The notes under the pieces are model-generated. The model saw only the letters and a program-made list of their open reading frames with translations, was not told the origin of the DNA and ran no database searches. The translations under genes and the position numbers were made by a program. This document shows positions 35,141 through 43,654 of a stretch of 64,000 nt of DNA, piece by piece (within the stretch, counting starts at the first letter, position 1; every line of letters starts with the position of its first letter). The stretch spans positions 1-64,000 of the forward strand of contig NZ_JAQITD010000007.1 in NCBI RefSeq assembly GCF_028618555.1. Reading direction: 5' to 3'. This DNA comes from Bartonella sp. CM31XJBT. Its GTDB lineage: Bacteria > Pseudomonadota > Alphaproteobacteria > Rhizobiales > Rhizobiaceae.

Positions 35141-37438
35141 ATGACCATGAGCACAATTTTTGAAATCAAACAAAAACTTATCTCACAAGCCGATAAAATA
35201 GTAGAAATGCTTCTTCCCCAAGGGCACAAACGAGGCAACAATTGGATTGTAGGCAACACACGTGGTGAAGCTGGTCAAAGTTTATCGATTTGCTTAAGTG
35301 GTAGTAAAGCAGGACTTTGGTATGATTTTGCAGAAAGCACAGGAGGAGATCTTTTAGACCTTTGGTGTGAAGTCAAAGGCATTAGCCTCTCTCAAGCCTT
35401 AGAAGAAGCACGCGCGACTCTCAATCTGACACGCCCCAAACCCTTTATGGCGCCTCATCGTTCCTATCGCCGTCCACCGGTTCCTACAGGGCAGAGCCCG
35501 CAGAATCTTGTAAAAACCTATCTCCATGAAGAACGCCGCATTCCTCTAGAGATTATAAAGCGTTACCGCATAGGAGAAAATGGCGAAAAAATCATTTTCC
35601 CCTTTTATAAACCCGACGGCACCCTTGCTTTAGTCAAAGAACGGCTTGCGCAAACGGGAGCAAAAACCAAACCAACAGCCTCCCAATGTGAACCGATTTT
35701 ATTTGGTTGGCAAGCCCTTTACCCCACAAACCACGCCTCCACGCACACATCCCAGCAGGCGACCCAGCACACACCTCAGCAAATATTCCAACACACACCT
35801 CAGCAGGTACCCTCAACTAACCCCGCCTCTACACAGGCGCCCCAAAACACCGCCACAACCAACCACCCCTCCACACAGGCACCCCAAAACACCGCCTCAA
35901 CCAACCACCCCTCCACACAGGCGCCCCAAAACACCGCCTCAACCAACCCCACCTCCACACAGGCACCCCAAAACACCGCCTCAACCAACCACCCCTCCAC
36001 ACAGGCGCCCCAAAACACCGCCTCAACCAACCACACCTCTACACAGGCGCCCCAAAACACCGCCTCAACCAACCACCCCTCCACACAGGCGCCCCAAAAC
36101 ACCGCCTCAACCAACCACGCCTCTACACAGGCGCCCCAAAACACCGCCTCAACCAACCACGCCTCCACGCACACACCCCAGCAGGCACCCACGCACGCGC
36201 CCCAACAGGCGCCATTCCCCAATTTTTCTTCAACAAACCGTACCATTGTTATCACTGAAGGAGAAATTGATGCGCTATCCTTAGCCGCCTATGGATATCC
36301 GGCGGTTTCTGTTCCCTTTGGAGGAGGCAGTGGAGGAAAACACAACTGGATTGAAAATGAATTTGATCATTTAGAATCTTTTGAAACGATTTTTTTAGCC
36401 ACCGATATGGATCCGCCCGGAGAAGAAGCAGCCCGTGAGATTGCCAGCAGGCTTGGACGCCACCGTTGCTACCGTGTCCGTTTACCCCTTAAAGATGCCA
36501 ATGACTGTTTAACCGCAGGGATTGATAAAGCCACCATAAAAGCTGCCTTTTCCTCAGCACAAAGCTTTGCACCAGAAGGTTTACGGCGCGCCTCAGACTA
36601 TAAAGATCAAGTGATTGGGCTTTTTTGGCCAGAGCCTGAAAAACATCTTGGTTATACGGTTCCCTATCCTAAACTGAAGGACAAATTGCATTTCCGCCCA
36701 GCAGAATTAACGCTCTGGAGTGGTGCGAGTGGTGCAGGTAAAAGCCAATTATTATCAGACTGTATTCCCCATTGGATTGCACAAAAGAGTCGCCTTTGCT
36801 TAGCGTCTCTAGAAATGAAAGGAGAACAATCACTTCGCCGTTTAACCAAACAAACGGGCGGCTTAGAACAGCCTACAAAAGAAACGATTGAACGGATTCT
36901 TCATTTTTTAGACGAAGGGCTTATTCTTTATGAGCATGTTGGCAAATCGAGCGTAGATACCTTGCTTGAAGTCTTTGACTATTGCCGTGCGCGCTATGGC
37001 TGCGATCAATTTATCATCGACAGTTTGATGCGGCTTGGCATTGCCTCTGATGATTATGCAAGACAAGAACAAGCCGTTTATAAAATGGTTGATTGGGCTG
37101 TTTTAAACAATGTGCATATTCACCTTGTCGCCCATGCCCGCAAAGGCGGTCTGGATAAAGATATCCCCAGCACAGAAGACATTAAAGGCGCCTCAGAAAT
37201 TGGTGCCAATGCCTTTAACATCATCACCATTTGGCGCAATCGGTCGTTGGAAGATAAAATCTTTGCCGCCTCTCTAGCACAAGAAAAAGCAGATTTAGCA
37301 AAACGCCCAGGCGTTATTATGAATATTGCCAAACAACGTTCTGGTGATTTTGAAGGCAAAATAGGGCTTTGGTTTGATCCCCAAACCTACCGCTATCGCT
37401 GTTCTTTTGAACAATCATTCCCTCGACGTTATCTGTAA
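35141..37438 (+). CDS. Phage primase-helicase (Toprim plus DnaB/RecA-like)
   Basis: 765 residues from ATG 35141 (ATG 35147 also possible). N-terminal primase-like domain (GNNWIVGNTRGEAGQSLSIC, LWYDFAESTGGDLLDLW), Toprim (TIVITEGEIDALSLAAYGYP, ATDMDPPGEEAAREI), then a RecA-fold helicase: Walker A SGASGAGKSQLL, LASLEMKGEQSLRRL, Walker B CDQFIIDSLMRLG, VHIHLVAHARKGG. This is the T7 gp4/Twinkle-like layout: it primes and unwinds DNA at the phage fork. Between the primase part and Toprim lies a 14-residue repeat (about residues 200-370) from a 42-bp minisatellite. The frame opens at 34964 through decayed repeat, so I did not use that start. Confidence 0.92.
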   Translation: MTMSTIFEIKQKLISQADKIVEMLLPQGHKRGNNWIVGNTRGEAGQSLSICLSGSKAGLWYDFAESTGGDLLDLWCEVKGISLSQALEEARATLNLTRPKPFMAPHRSYRRPPVPTGQSPQNLVKTYLHEERRIPLEIIKRYRIGENGEKIIFPFYKPDGTLALVKERLAQTGAKTKPTASQCEPILFGWQALYPTNHASTHTSQQATQHTPQQIFQHTPQQVPSTNPASTQAPQNTATTNHPSTQAPQNTASTNHPSTQAPQNTASTNPTSTQAPQNTASTNHPSTQAPQNTASTNHTSTQAPQNTASTNHPSTQAPQNTASTNHASTQAPQNTASTNHASTHTPQQAPTHAPQQAPFPNFSSTNRTIVITEGEIDALSLAAYGYPAVSVPFGGGSGGKHNWIENEFDHLESFETIFLATDMDPPGEEAAREIASRLGRHRCYRVRLPLKDANDCLTAGIDKATIKAAFSSAQSFAPEGLRRASDYKDQVIGLFWPEPEKHLGYTVPYPKLKDKLHFRPAELTLWSGASGAGKSQLLSDCIPHWIAQKSRLCLASLEMKGEQSLRRLTKQTGGLEQPTKETIERILHFLDEGLILYEHVGKSSVDTLLEVFDYCRARYGCDQFIIDSLMRLGIASDDYARQEQAVYKMVDWAVLNNVHIHLVAHARKGGLDKDIPSTEDIKGASEIGANAFNIITIWRNRSLEDKIFAASLAQEKADLAKRPGVIMNIAKQRSGDFEGKIGLWFDPQTYRYRCSFEQSFPRRYL
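35818..36171 (+). repeat. 42-bp coding minisatellite in the primase-helicase
   Basis: About eight in-frame units encoding STNHPSTQAPQNTA with N-H/N-P and P/T/A changes, flanked by related THTPQQ segments at 35745-35815 and 36165-36210. Confidence 0.92.
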
Positions 37439-38001
37439 TACCCCATAAACCCCACTCTCTTTAAAAACGCCTCCGCCTTCACACGCGCACGCCTTGCTCC
37501 CACAGAAACAACAGGAAGGATCAATCCACAAATGACGAAAAACACCCAATCCTTCGCGAACCAAAGCCAGCTCAACCCTAGATTCTCTGCTCCCAAAGAC
37601 AAACAAAAAAAGGTCGCTCCAGCAATGGCGCAAAACACCAACCCCTTCAATAACCACAAACAACGCGTCACCACCCCATCTTGCCGCCCCCTTATATGCA
37701 AAATCAAGAACCACTCCAACACTACAGCAAACACGATCCCCATCAAGGACAGGAGTCCCCACGGTATGTCCATACTCTCCATCCCCCAAAGAGCCAAAAA
37801 AAGGACGACTCCTAAAATGCAGTAAAACAGCACTTCCTTCAAAAAGAGGGAAATACCACAAATACAATAAAACGCCGCCCGCCACCTCGGAATATCGAAG
37901 CGCTTGGAAACTTTATAAGTACAAATAACGACAACAATAAAAAGGTAGGAAACCACCAACAACAGCAAAAAAACACCCCCTACTTTAAGAACCAAGCCCA
38001 T
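37429..38001 (-). CDS. Polytopic membrane protein of the A/B array
   Basis: 190 residues, about six hydrophobic segments, with internal repeats of a TM plus xGAxx(L/M)GxSW unit (LVFCAIAGATFFCLSLGAEN, LGLSWLWFAKDWVFFVICGL). Start ATG 38001 lies inside the end of the upstream gene (CTATGG). Its 3' end overlaps the primase-helicase stop by 10 bp on the other strand. Last gene of a minus-strand series. Function unknown. Confidence 0.65.
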   Translation of the reverse strand: MGLVLKVGGVFLLLLVVSYLFIVVVICTYKVSKRFDIPRWRAAFYCICGISLFLKEVLFYCILGVVLFLALWGMESMDIPWGLLSLMGIVFAVVLEWFLILHIRGRQDGVVTRCLWLLKGLVFCAIAGATFFCLSLGAENLGLSWLWFAKDWVFFVICGLILPVVSVGARRARVKAEAFLKRVGFMGYYR

Positions 38002-38663
38002 AGAACACGCGCACACCTTGCTCCCTCACAAACAAAAGGAAGGGTAAATCCAAAAATGAATAAAAACACCCAATCCTTCGAGAACCAAAGCCAGCTCAAC
38101 CCTAGATTCTCTGCTCCCAGACGGGTAAAAAAAAGGAGAGTACCCAAAATGCAGGAAAACAGCACAAAATTCAAAGCACGCAACAACCTCTGTAACACCG
38201 TATCACTTTGCTCGCGTATAAAGAACCCCAAGAGCACTTTCAACAATACAGACAAGAGCAATCCCTTTAAGAATACCGCCCTTATGCTATCCATATCTCT
38301 GACGCCCACAGTGGCACACCACAGGATAAAGCCCATCATGCAACAAAACATAACCGCCTTTAAGAACACTTGCCAAGCAACAGGCATGCTCTTGACGCCC
38401 AGATGCACCAAACCAAGGACAGTTGCAAAAATGCAAGAAAACACCGCCCCCTTCAAGAGCAGCTCCCCGTCAACAGCGCGCCTGCCCACGCCCACATAAA
38501 CAAAACCAAGGTAGGTGGCAACAACGCCATAAAGCACCACCCATCTCCAAAACACCCACTCTGTAACAGAGCGACGCTTTGCTCCCACATAAATAAAAAT
38601 CAAGGCCAGAGAAAAAAAGCAGAAAACCCCCAACAACTGCCAAAACATCACATCGTTCGACAT
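37980..38663 (-). CDS. Polytopic membrane protein, long A-type
   Basis: 227 residues starting MSNDVMFWQLLGVF behind GAGGGG. Seven or so TMs arranged as repeats of about 33 residues, each with FLK-x-(hydrophobic)-G-(V/A)-(K/R) (LLLKGAVFSCIFATVLGLVH, VFLKAVMFCCMMGFILWCAT, VFLKGLLLSVLLKVLLGFF). It ends GFTLPFVCEGARCARVL like the B proteins. It looks like a full-length relative of which A and B genes are halves. No known family. Confidence 0.7.
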   Translation of the reverse strand: MSNDVMFWQLLGVFCFFSLALIFIYVGAKRRSVTEWVFWRWVVLYGVVATYLGFVYVGVGRRAVDGELLLKGAVFSCIFATVLGLVHLGVKSMPVAWQVFLKAVMFCCMMGFILWCATVGVRDMDSIRAVFLKGLLLSVLLKVLLGFFIREQSDTVLQRLLRALNFVLFSCILGTLLFFTRLGAENLGLSWLWFSKDWVFLFIFGFTLPFVCEGARCARVLWAWFLK

Positions 38664-38687
38664 CAAATACCCCTCACAGAAAGAACA

Positions 38688-38849
38688 TCAAAGACCACGC
38701 CCGTGGAAAAGAAAAATGCTCATTCTTTTTAAGCACCACCCCAACAGTACACGCACACACCTTATACCTTCATAAGCAAAAAAAGGAACAAGTCCAACAA
38801 CGCAGCAAAACACCAGAAACTTCAAAAACATGTCCCGCGCAACCACCAT
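38688..38849 (-). CDS. Short B-type membrane protein (B0)
   Basis: 53 residues: MVVARDMFLKFLVFCCVVGL, VPFFAYEGIRCVRVLLGWCL, KRMSIFLFHGRGL. It is B2 with an internal deletion joining the first TM to the terminal FFALEGVRCVRV part. AAAGGAG lies eight bases before the ATG, as in the other B genes. Confidence 0.55.
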   Translation of the reverse strand: MVVARDMFLKFLVFCCVVGLVPFFAYEGIRCVRVLLGWCLKRMSIFLFHGRGL

Positions 38850-38907
38850 ACGCCCCGCTCCTTTATTAAGTAAAAATCAGAGACCATGCCAAAAATGCAA
38901 CAAAAGA

Positions 38908-39231
38908 TCAATCCTTTGCAAAGAATGAAAGCCTAAAACCAAGACGCTTTGCCCCTAGACAAATAAGCCCAAGGATAAGACCAAAGACAACGCCAAAAAG
39001 AATGTGAAAGACCCACTTGTTTGAAAACCACACCTGAGTCAAACCAAAGTGCTCAGCTTGCCCATAAACAAACTTAGAGACAGCGATAATAATGAAGCTC
39101 AACGCCAAATTTTTTAAAAAAGCCTTCCTTGTAACCCCGAAAAACCTCATTGCCGCATAAATAGAAACAAAGGCGAGAACCAAAGGACAGAAAAGCGCCA
39201 ACCACTGCCAAAACATCAAATCGTTCGACAT
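38908..39231 (-). CDS. A-type membrane protein, copy A1
   Basis: 107 residues: MSNDLMFWQWLALFCPLVLA, FVSIYAAMRFFGVTRKAFLK, NLALSFIIIAVSKFVYGQAE, HFGLTQVWFSNKWVFHILFG, then GLILGLICLGAKRLGFRLSF. Three or four TMs. GAGGGG lies six bases before the ATG. Ends FAKD-TGA. The B gene that follows lies in the same frame beyond the stop. Confidence 0.7.
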   Translation of the reverse strand: MSNDLMFWQWLALFCPLVLAFVSIYAAMRFFGVTRKAFLKNLALSFIIIAVSKFVYGQAEHFGLTQVWFSNKWVFHILFGVVFGLILGLICLGAKRLGFRLSFFAKD

Positions 39232-39287
39232 CAAATACCCCTCACAGAAAGAACATCAAAGACCACGCCCGTGGGGAAGAGAAATGC

Positions 39288-39695
39288 TCATTTTTTTAAG
39301 CACCACCCCAACAGTACACGCACACACCGTACCCCCTCCAGAGCAAAAAAAGGAACAAGTCCAATAGTGCCCACAAACACCCCATTGTTAGAGATCAAAA
39401 ACCAGTGAACCCCCATATGCTTGGCTCCGTTATACGCCAACCCAACAACAGCTCCAACAACGCCGCAAAACACCAGAAACCTCAAAAAAGACACCCCACG
39501 CGATATCCCCTTACCCCGCATCCTCATAAGCAAAACCAAGGACAGGTCCAGCAATGCAACAAACACCGCTCCTATCACTAAAAATTCCCACGATATATCA
39601 AAACGCTTCGCTCCCTTATAAGCAAAGCCAAGAACCACTACAGCAATGGCGCAAAACACCAGCCCCTTCAAAAACATGTCCCGCGCAACCACCAT
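39288..39695 (-). CDS. B-type membrane protein, copy B1
   Basis: 135 residues from ATG 39695, which has AAAGGAG eight bases upstream; the frame is open 14 codons further (TTG 39737). MVVARDMFLKGLVFCAIAVV, VLGFAYKGAKRFDISWEFLV, FLRFLVFCGVVGAVVGLAYN, NGVFVGTIGLVPFFALEGVR. Four or so TMs in ~33-residue repeats. Confidence 0.7.
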   Translation of the reverse strand: MVVARDMFLKGLVFCAIAVVVLGFAYKGAKRFDISWEFLVIGAVFVALLDLSLVLLMRMRGKGISRGVSFLRFLVFCGVVGAVVGLAYNGAKHMGVHWFLISNNGVFVGTIGLVPFFALEGVRCVRVLLGWCLKK

Positions 39696-39752
39696 ACGCC
39701 CCGCTCCTTTATAAGTAAAAATCAGAGACCATGCCAAAAATGCAGCAAAAGA

Positions 39753-40076
39753 TCAATCCTTTTCAAAGAATGAAAGCCTAAACCCAAGACGCCTTGCCCC
39801 TAGACAAATAAACCCAAGGATAAGACCAAAGACAACGCCAAAAAGAATGTTAAAGACCCACTTTTTTGAAAACCACAACCAAGCCAAACCAAAGTGCTCA
39901 GCTTGCCCATAAACAAACTTAGAGGTCACGCCAACAAAGAATGCAAGCACTCCACCCTTAAAAAAGTCCTTCCTTGTAAACCCGAAAAACCTTATTCCCG
40001 CATAAATAGAAACAAAGGCGAGAACCAAAGGACAGAAAAGCGCCAACCACTGCCAAAACATCAAATCGTTCGACAT
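39753..40076 (-). CDS. A-type membrane protein, copy A2
   Basis: 107 residues, close to A1: MSNDLMFWQWLALFCPLVLA, IRFFGFTRKDFFKGGVLAFF, HFGLAWLWFSKKWVFNILFG. Ends FEKD-TGA, with B1 in the same frame after the stop. Confidence 0.7.
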   Translation of the reverse strand: MSNDLMFWQWLALFCPLVLAFVSIYAGIRFFGFTRKDFFKGGVLAFFVGVTSKFVYGQAEHFGLAWLWFSKKWVFNILFGVVFGLILGFICLGARRLGFRLSFFEKD

Positions 40077-40100
40077 CAAATACCCCTCACAGAAAGAACA

Positions 40101-40352
40101 TCAAAGACCACGCCCGTGGGGAAGAGAAATGCTCATTCTTTTTAAGCCCCCCAACAGTACACGCATACACCTTACCCCCTCCAGAGCAAAAAAAGGAACA
40201 AGTCCAACAGTGCCCACAAACACCCCATTGTTCGAGATCAAAAACCAGTGAACCCCCATATGCTTGGCTCCGTTATACGCCAACCCAACAACAGCTCCAA
40301 CAACACAGCAAAACACCAGCCCCTTCAAAAACATGTCCCGCGCAACCACCAT
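40101..40352 (-). CDS. B-type membrane protein, copy B2
   Basis: 83 residues: MVVARDMFLKGLVFCCVVGA, VVGLAYNGAKHMGVHWFLIS, GLVPFFALEGVRCMRVLLGG, LKRMSISLPHGRGL. Compared with B1 a central ~50-residue repeat is missing. Same AAAGGAG site. Confidence 0.65.
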   Translation of the reverse strand: MVVARDMFLKGLVFCCVVGAVVGLAYNGAKHMGVHWFLISNNGVFVGTVGLVPFFALEGVRCMRVLLGGLKRMSISLPHGRGL

Positions 40353-40409
40353 ACGCCCCGCTCCTTTATAAGCAAAAATCAGAGACCATGCCAAAAATGC
40401 AGCAAAAGA

Positions 40410-40733
40410 TCAATCCTTTGCAAAGAATGAAAGCCTAAACCCAAGACGCTTTGCCCCTAGACAAATAAGCCCAAAGATAAGACCAAAGACAACGCCAAAA
40501 AGAATGTGAAAGACCTAACTGTTTGAAAACCACACCTGAGCCAAACCAAGATGCTCAGCTTGCGCATAAACAAACTTAGAGCTCACGCCAACAAAGAATG
40601 CAAGCACCCCACTCTTAAAAAAGCCCTTCCTTGTAAACCCGAAAAACCTTATTCCCGCATAAATAGAAACAAAGGCGAGAGCCAAAGGGCAGAAAAATAC
40701 CAACCACGGCAGAAAAACCAAATCATGCGGCAT
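40410..40733 (-). pseudogene. A-type membrane protein, copy A3 with a premature stop
   Basis: MPHDLVFLPWLVFFCPLALA and onward matches A2, but AACAAGTGG became AACAGTTAG, giving a stop at 40515-40517. The frame then continues FHILFGVVFGLIFGLICLGA to FAKD-TGA at 40410. Confidence 0.65.
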
Positions 40734-41035
40734 CAATATCCCCCACAGCAGTAAAATTAAAGGTAACGCCCATCATGCAAAAAAATGCCAATCCTTTCAA
40801 GAAGCAAATCCACGCGAGACAACACACTTTTCTCCCATACAGCCTCCCCTATAAACCCCTCTCTTATAAAACAATGACAACACCCACAGAAAGCGACCCC
40901 TCACCCTTTTTTTGAAACTTCCCCTCACGCAAAAAGCAGACATAAAAACGTATCCCTCAACAAGCATACAACAGCACAATCCCGTTTCTTTGCATAAACA
41001 TAAAGAAGCAAAATTAAAATTTTTAAGGAGATGCT
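40734..41035. other. Remnant of a further B-type unit, then spacer
   Basis: On the minus strand about 40750-40930 resembles the tail of a B unit (AAAAGGATTGGCATTTTT, then GATGGGCGTTAC before the A3 start) but carries stops. AAGGAG before the next plus-strand gene is at about 41023. Confidence 0.4.
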
Positions 41036-41605
41036 ATGACCCATAAGCAGAAAAAAAATATGCAAACCTGCCCGCTTGATCATCAAAATCAAGAAAAGCA
41101 CATTGGTCATTTAAAGACGCAAGAAATCCCTGTTGAAACGCGTAATCCTTATTTTAAACCCAATCATCGAGAAAGTTCCAGCAACCCGCGCACCATCAAT
41201 GCCATTGCCAATGCACAAAGCCATCCCATTGCACTTTTATATGCGAAAGGACATCTCAGCAAAGCCCAATATAAAGCGGCAGAACGTTTTTATTTTTACT
41301 GGCGTCAAAGCCAAGCCGATCTCCACATGAGCCTTGACTACACCCGTGAAAAGGTTTCCTGTAGCCAAGGGTACATACACCCCATTGAACGTCAAATAGA
41401 AGCCTCCAATCATTTAAGAACAATCAAAGTTCAACTGGGTATTCTTGGCTATTCACTGCTTGAACGCGTTATCGGCCATGGACAAGCGATAAAAGAATTA
41501 AGTTCTTCAAAACGCAAACAAAACTCCCTTGCCGATCATTTACGAGATTGTTTAGACTTGCTCGCATTTCATTGGGGATATGCAAACCATAAACATTTTG
41601 AATAA
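41036..41605 (+). CDS. Phage-associated hypothetical protein
   Basis: 189 residues. Hydrophilic N-terminus, then ALLYAKGHLSKAQYKAAERF and YFYWRQSQADLH. The C-terminal half LGILGYSLLERVIGHGQAIK, ELSSSKRKQNSLADHLRDCL, DLLAFHWGY resembles the helical C-terminal domain of small phage/GTA-linked regulators in alphaproteobacteria. AAGGAG eight bases before ATG. It marks the right end of the prophage-type module; no integrase or structural genes are present. Confidence 0.65.
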   Translation: MTHKQKKNMQTCPLDHQNQEKHIGHLKTQEIPVETRNPYFKPNHRESSSNPRTINAIANAQSHPIALLYAKGHLSKAQYKAAERFYFYWRQSQADLHMSLDYTREKVSCSQGYIHPIERQIEASNHLRTIKVQLGILGYSLLERVIGHGQAIKELSSSKRKQNSLADHLRDCLDLLAFHWGYANHKHFE

Positions 41606-42137
41606 TCCCCCTCCTCGCCATTTTAAGCGGCCTCCCATGTTGCCCCCGCCCCCTCTAAAGAAACCTCCCCCACACGGGCTCAAGCATCCAGCAGCTCTCG
41701 CCTCCATTTTCATTACCTTGCCCCCCACACCCAAAAGGACAATACTTCACCCCCTACACATACTGAAGATACACCCCACACTCTTAAAAACAAAAAGCCT
41801 TCCCCCATATCAGTCCTATAATCATGAGGGGCTCTTAATTCGTTTTTGATTGAAGAATATTATCAAGATGCTTGCATGCATCATAATATTTTTAAATATA
41901 GTTTAATTAATATCGAGTCTTAAAACAAATATTCAATTGAAAAAAGTATTAAGTTTTAATGCAAAATGACAAAATTTTTTGTAAAAAGTATTTTTTATAT
42001 TGCTATTTTTTCAATTCTCTGCTAATTATAATGTGGTAGGTTCTTTAAGTATGATTTTTTGTATTTAGTACGGCCTTTTGAATTTATTCTTTTTTGACAC
42101 GTCCTGCGAGTCAATGTTAAAATTCTCCTGCTCTTTG
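41606..42137. other. Intergenic
   Basis: C-rich to about 41830, then very AT-rich. No supported gene. Confidence 0.5.
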
Positions 42138-42168
42138 GTCCTCTAATTGCGACGGAGGACTTTTTTTT
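42138..42168 (+). terminator. Strong terminator, possibly of a short RNA
   Basis: GTCCTC-loop-GAGGAC followed by eight T. No open frame precedes it for several hundred bases, so it may end an untranslated RNA from the AT-rich region 42010-42137. Confidence 0.6.
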
Positions 42169-43650
42169 ATAACTGTACTTTTTTATGACTGTATTGTCTT
42201 AAATCACTTCCTTATGAGCTTTGTTATATTCCTCCATAAGGTCTACCCGCAAAATAGATCATTCTTTTGTCAAATTGACTTGCGTTTCATTCTCAAAGAA
42301 CAAAGATTCTTAACTCAATCTGATTTACAAACAGCTTGGATACACTTCTCTCTTGGCTTCCATTCACTCTTGGCTTCCATTCAGGGATTTTCAGCTAAAC
42401 TCAAGGCGCAACAGAAGCTTGCTCTGTCTTAAAGATTCACCACGCCCTTAAAAAAACACTTAAAACATATCCAAAGAAGCTTGCTTCATATCACCAAACT
42501 TCAAATGACAGTGTTTTACGACATAACAGAATGACTTAACTACTGGATAACTTTCTTTATCGCATAGTCCACCAACAGGTTGATGTATCACGGTAATAAT
42601 TTGATTTATAATAATAATTTCCAGTTATCCATATAAAATTTAAGAGACCCGGATATCATAGGGATTCTCTCATTTTAAATTTATTTCATGTTGCATCAAT
42701 CAACACCTTGTCTTTTCCACATTACAAACATGAGAGACATATGAAATAAAACACTAGCAAGATAAAGAATCAAAATGCCTCTTATGAACACGCTCAAGAG
42801 CCAAAGGCTGTCATCACATGAGGCGCGAATAGTATGATAGTGCAGGCTTTCCCCTTATGAGATTTTAAAGAAGGGCTTATCCACTTCGCAAGAGATTTCT
42901 CCATTATCCCATTCATCAATATCCCCATTCATCAACATCCCCATTCATCAACATCATTGTGATGATAAGACAACATAATGTTTTTTAAACAAGTACGTAA
43001 ATGTGCAACACAAATATATTCTATTTAGAACATTCTGTTTTACGTGATTCGCGTAAAACCCCATTAAAAACAAAATCTCTATGAGAAAAAATCTAAAGCG
43101 TGAGGATAAAAACATGAAGCAAGCGTGATTCCATTCAGCTATTGCTCTTTAACCGTCAAACCAAATAAAAATAGATCCGGCCAAATAAAAATAGATCCAG
43201 AAAGTATGTTAATCTTCCTACCTTAAGAGATAAGCTAAGAATATAGACAACATCTCTCCTAACATTCCCCTTTTTCTAGCATCGCGTAAGAATCAAAAGT
43301 TATAAAGCTTATTTTGTCATATTATAAAGCACTGTTTTTTTAAGGCGGTATTGAAGCAGTTAAAACAATTGAAGTGTTTAGCCAACGCCATTAGCAAAGC
43401 TAAAAAAACAAACTGTTGAAAAGCCGTGCATATCTTGTGTAAACACAAAAAAAACAAGAAAAAGGCACAAAAATATCTTAATTTTTATAAAAATGCTCAG
43501 CGTCTTTTACGATTGTATTGACGAACAACCCTTATCACATAATCATCTTAAATATTGAGAATAAAGAATGAATAGCCCTCGCAAATACAGCAACCTATCA
43601 ATAAAAATATAAAAACAAATCTTTTGGTTATCTCTGTTTCTTATGGAATA
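42169..43650. other. Long intergenic stretch
   Basis: 1.5 kb without a supported gene. A segment near 42480-42535 (ATATCACCA ... GTTTTACGACATAACAGAATG) resembles 1165-1220, and ATATATTCTATTTAGAACATT near 43014 resembles 26747. CCCCATTCATCAACAT is repeated near 42915-42955. Confidence 0.5.
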
Positions 43651-43654
43651 TGCC

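Noticed and set aside
35646-36284. Frames of 150-212 codons antisense or shifted to the helicase minisatellite
   Set aside because: A 42-bp repeat without stops in any frame generates them. The helicase frame is the real one.
30341-41605. Complete prophage
   Set aside because: Only an early or replication module is visible. No integrase, terminase, capsid, tail or lysis genes and no attachment-site repeats were found.
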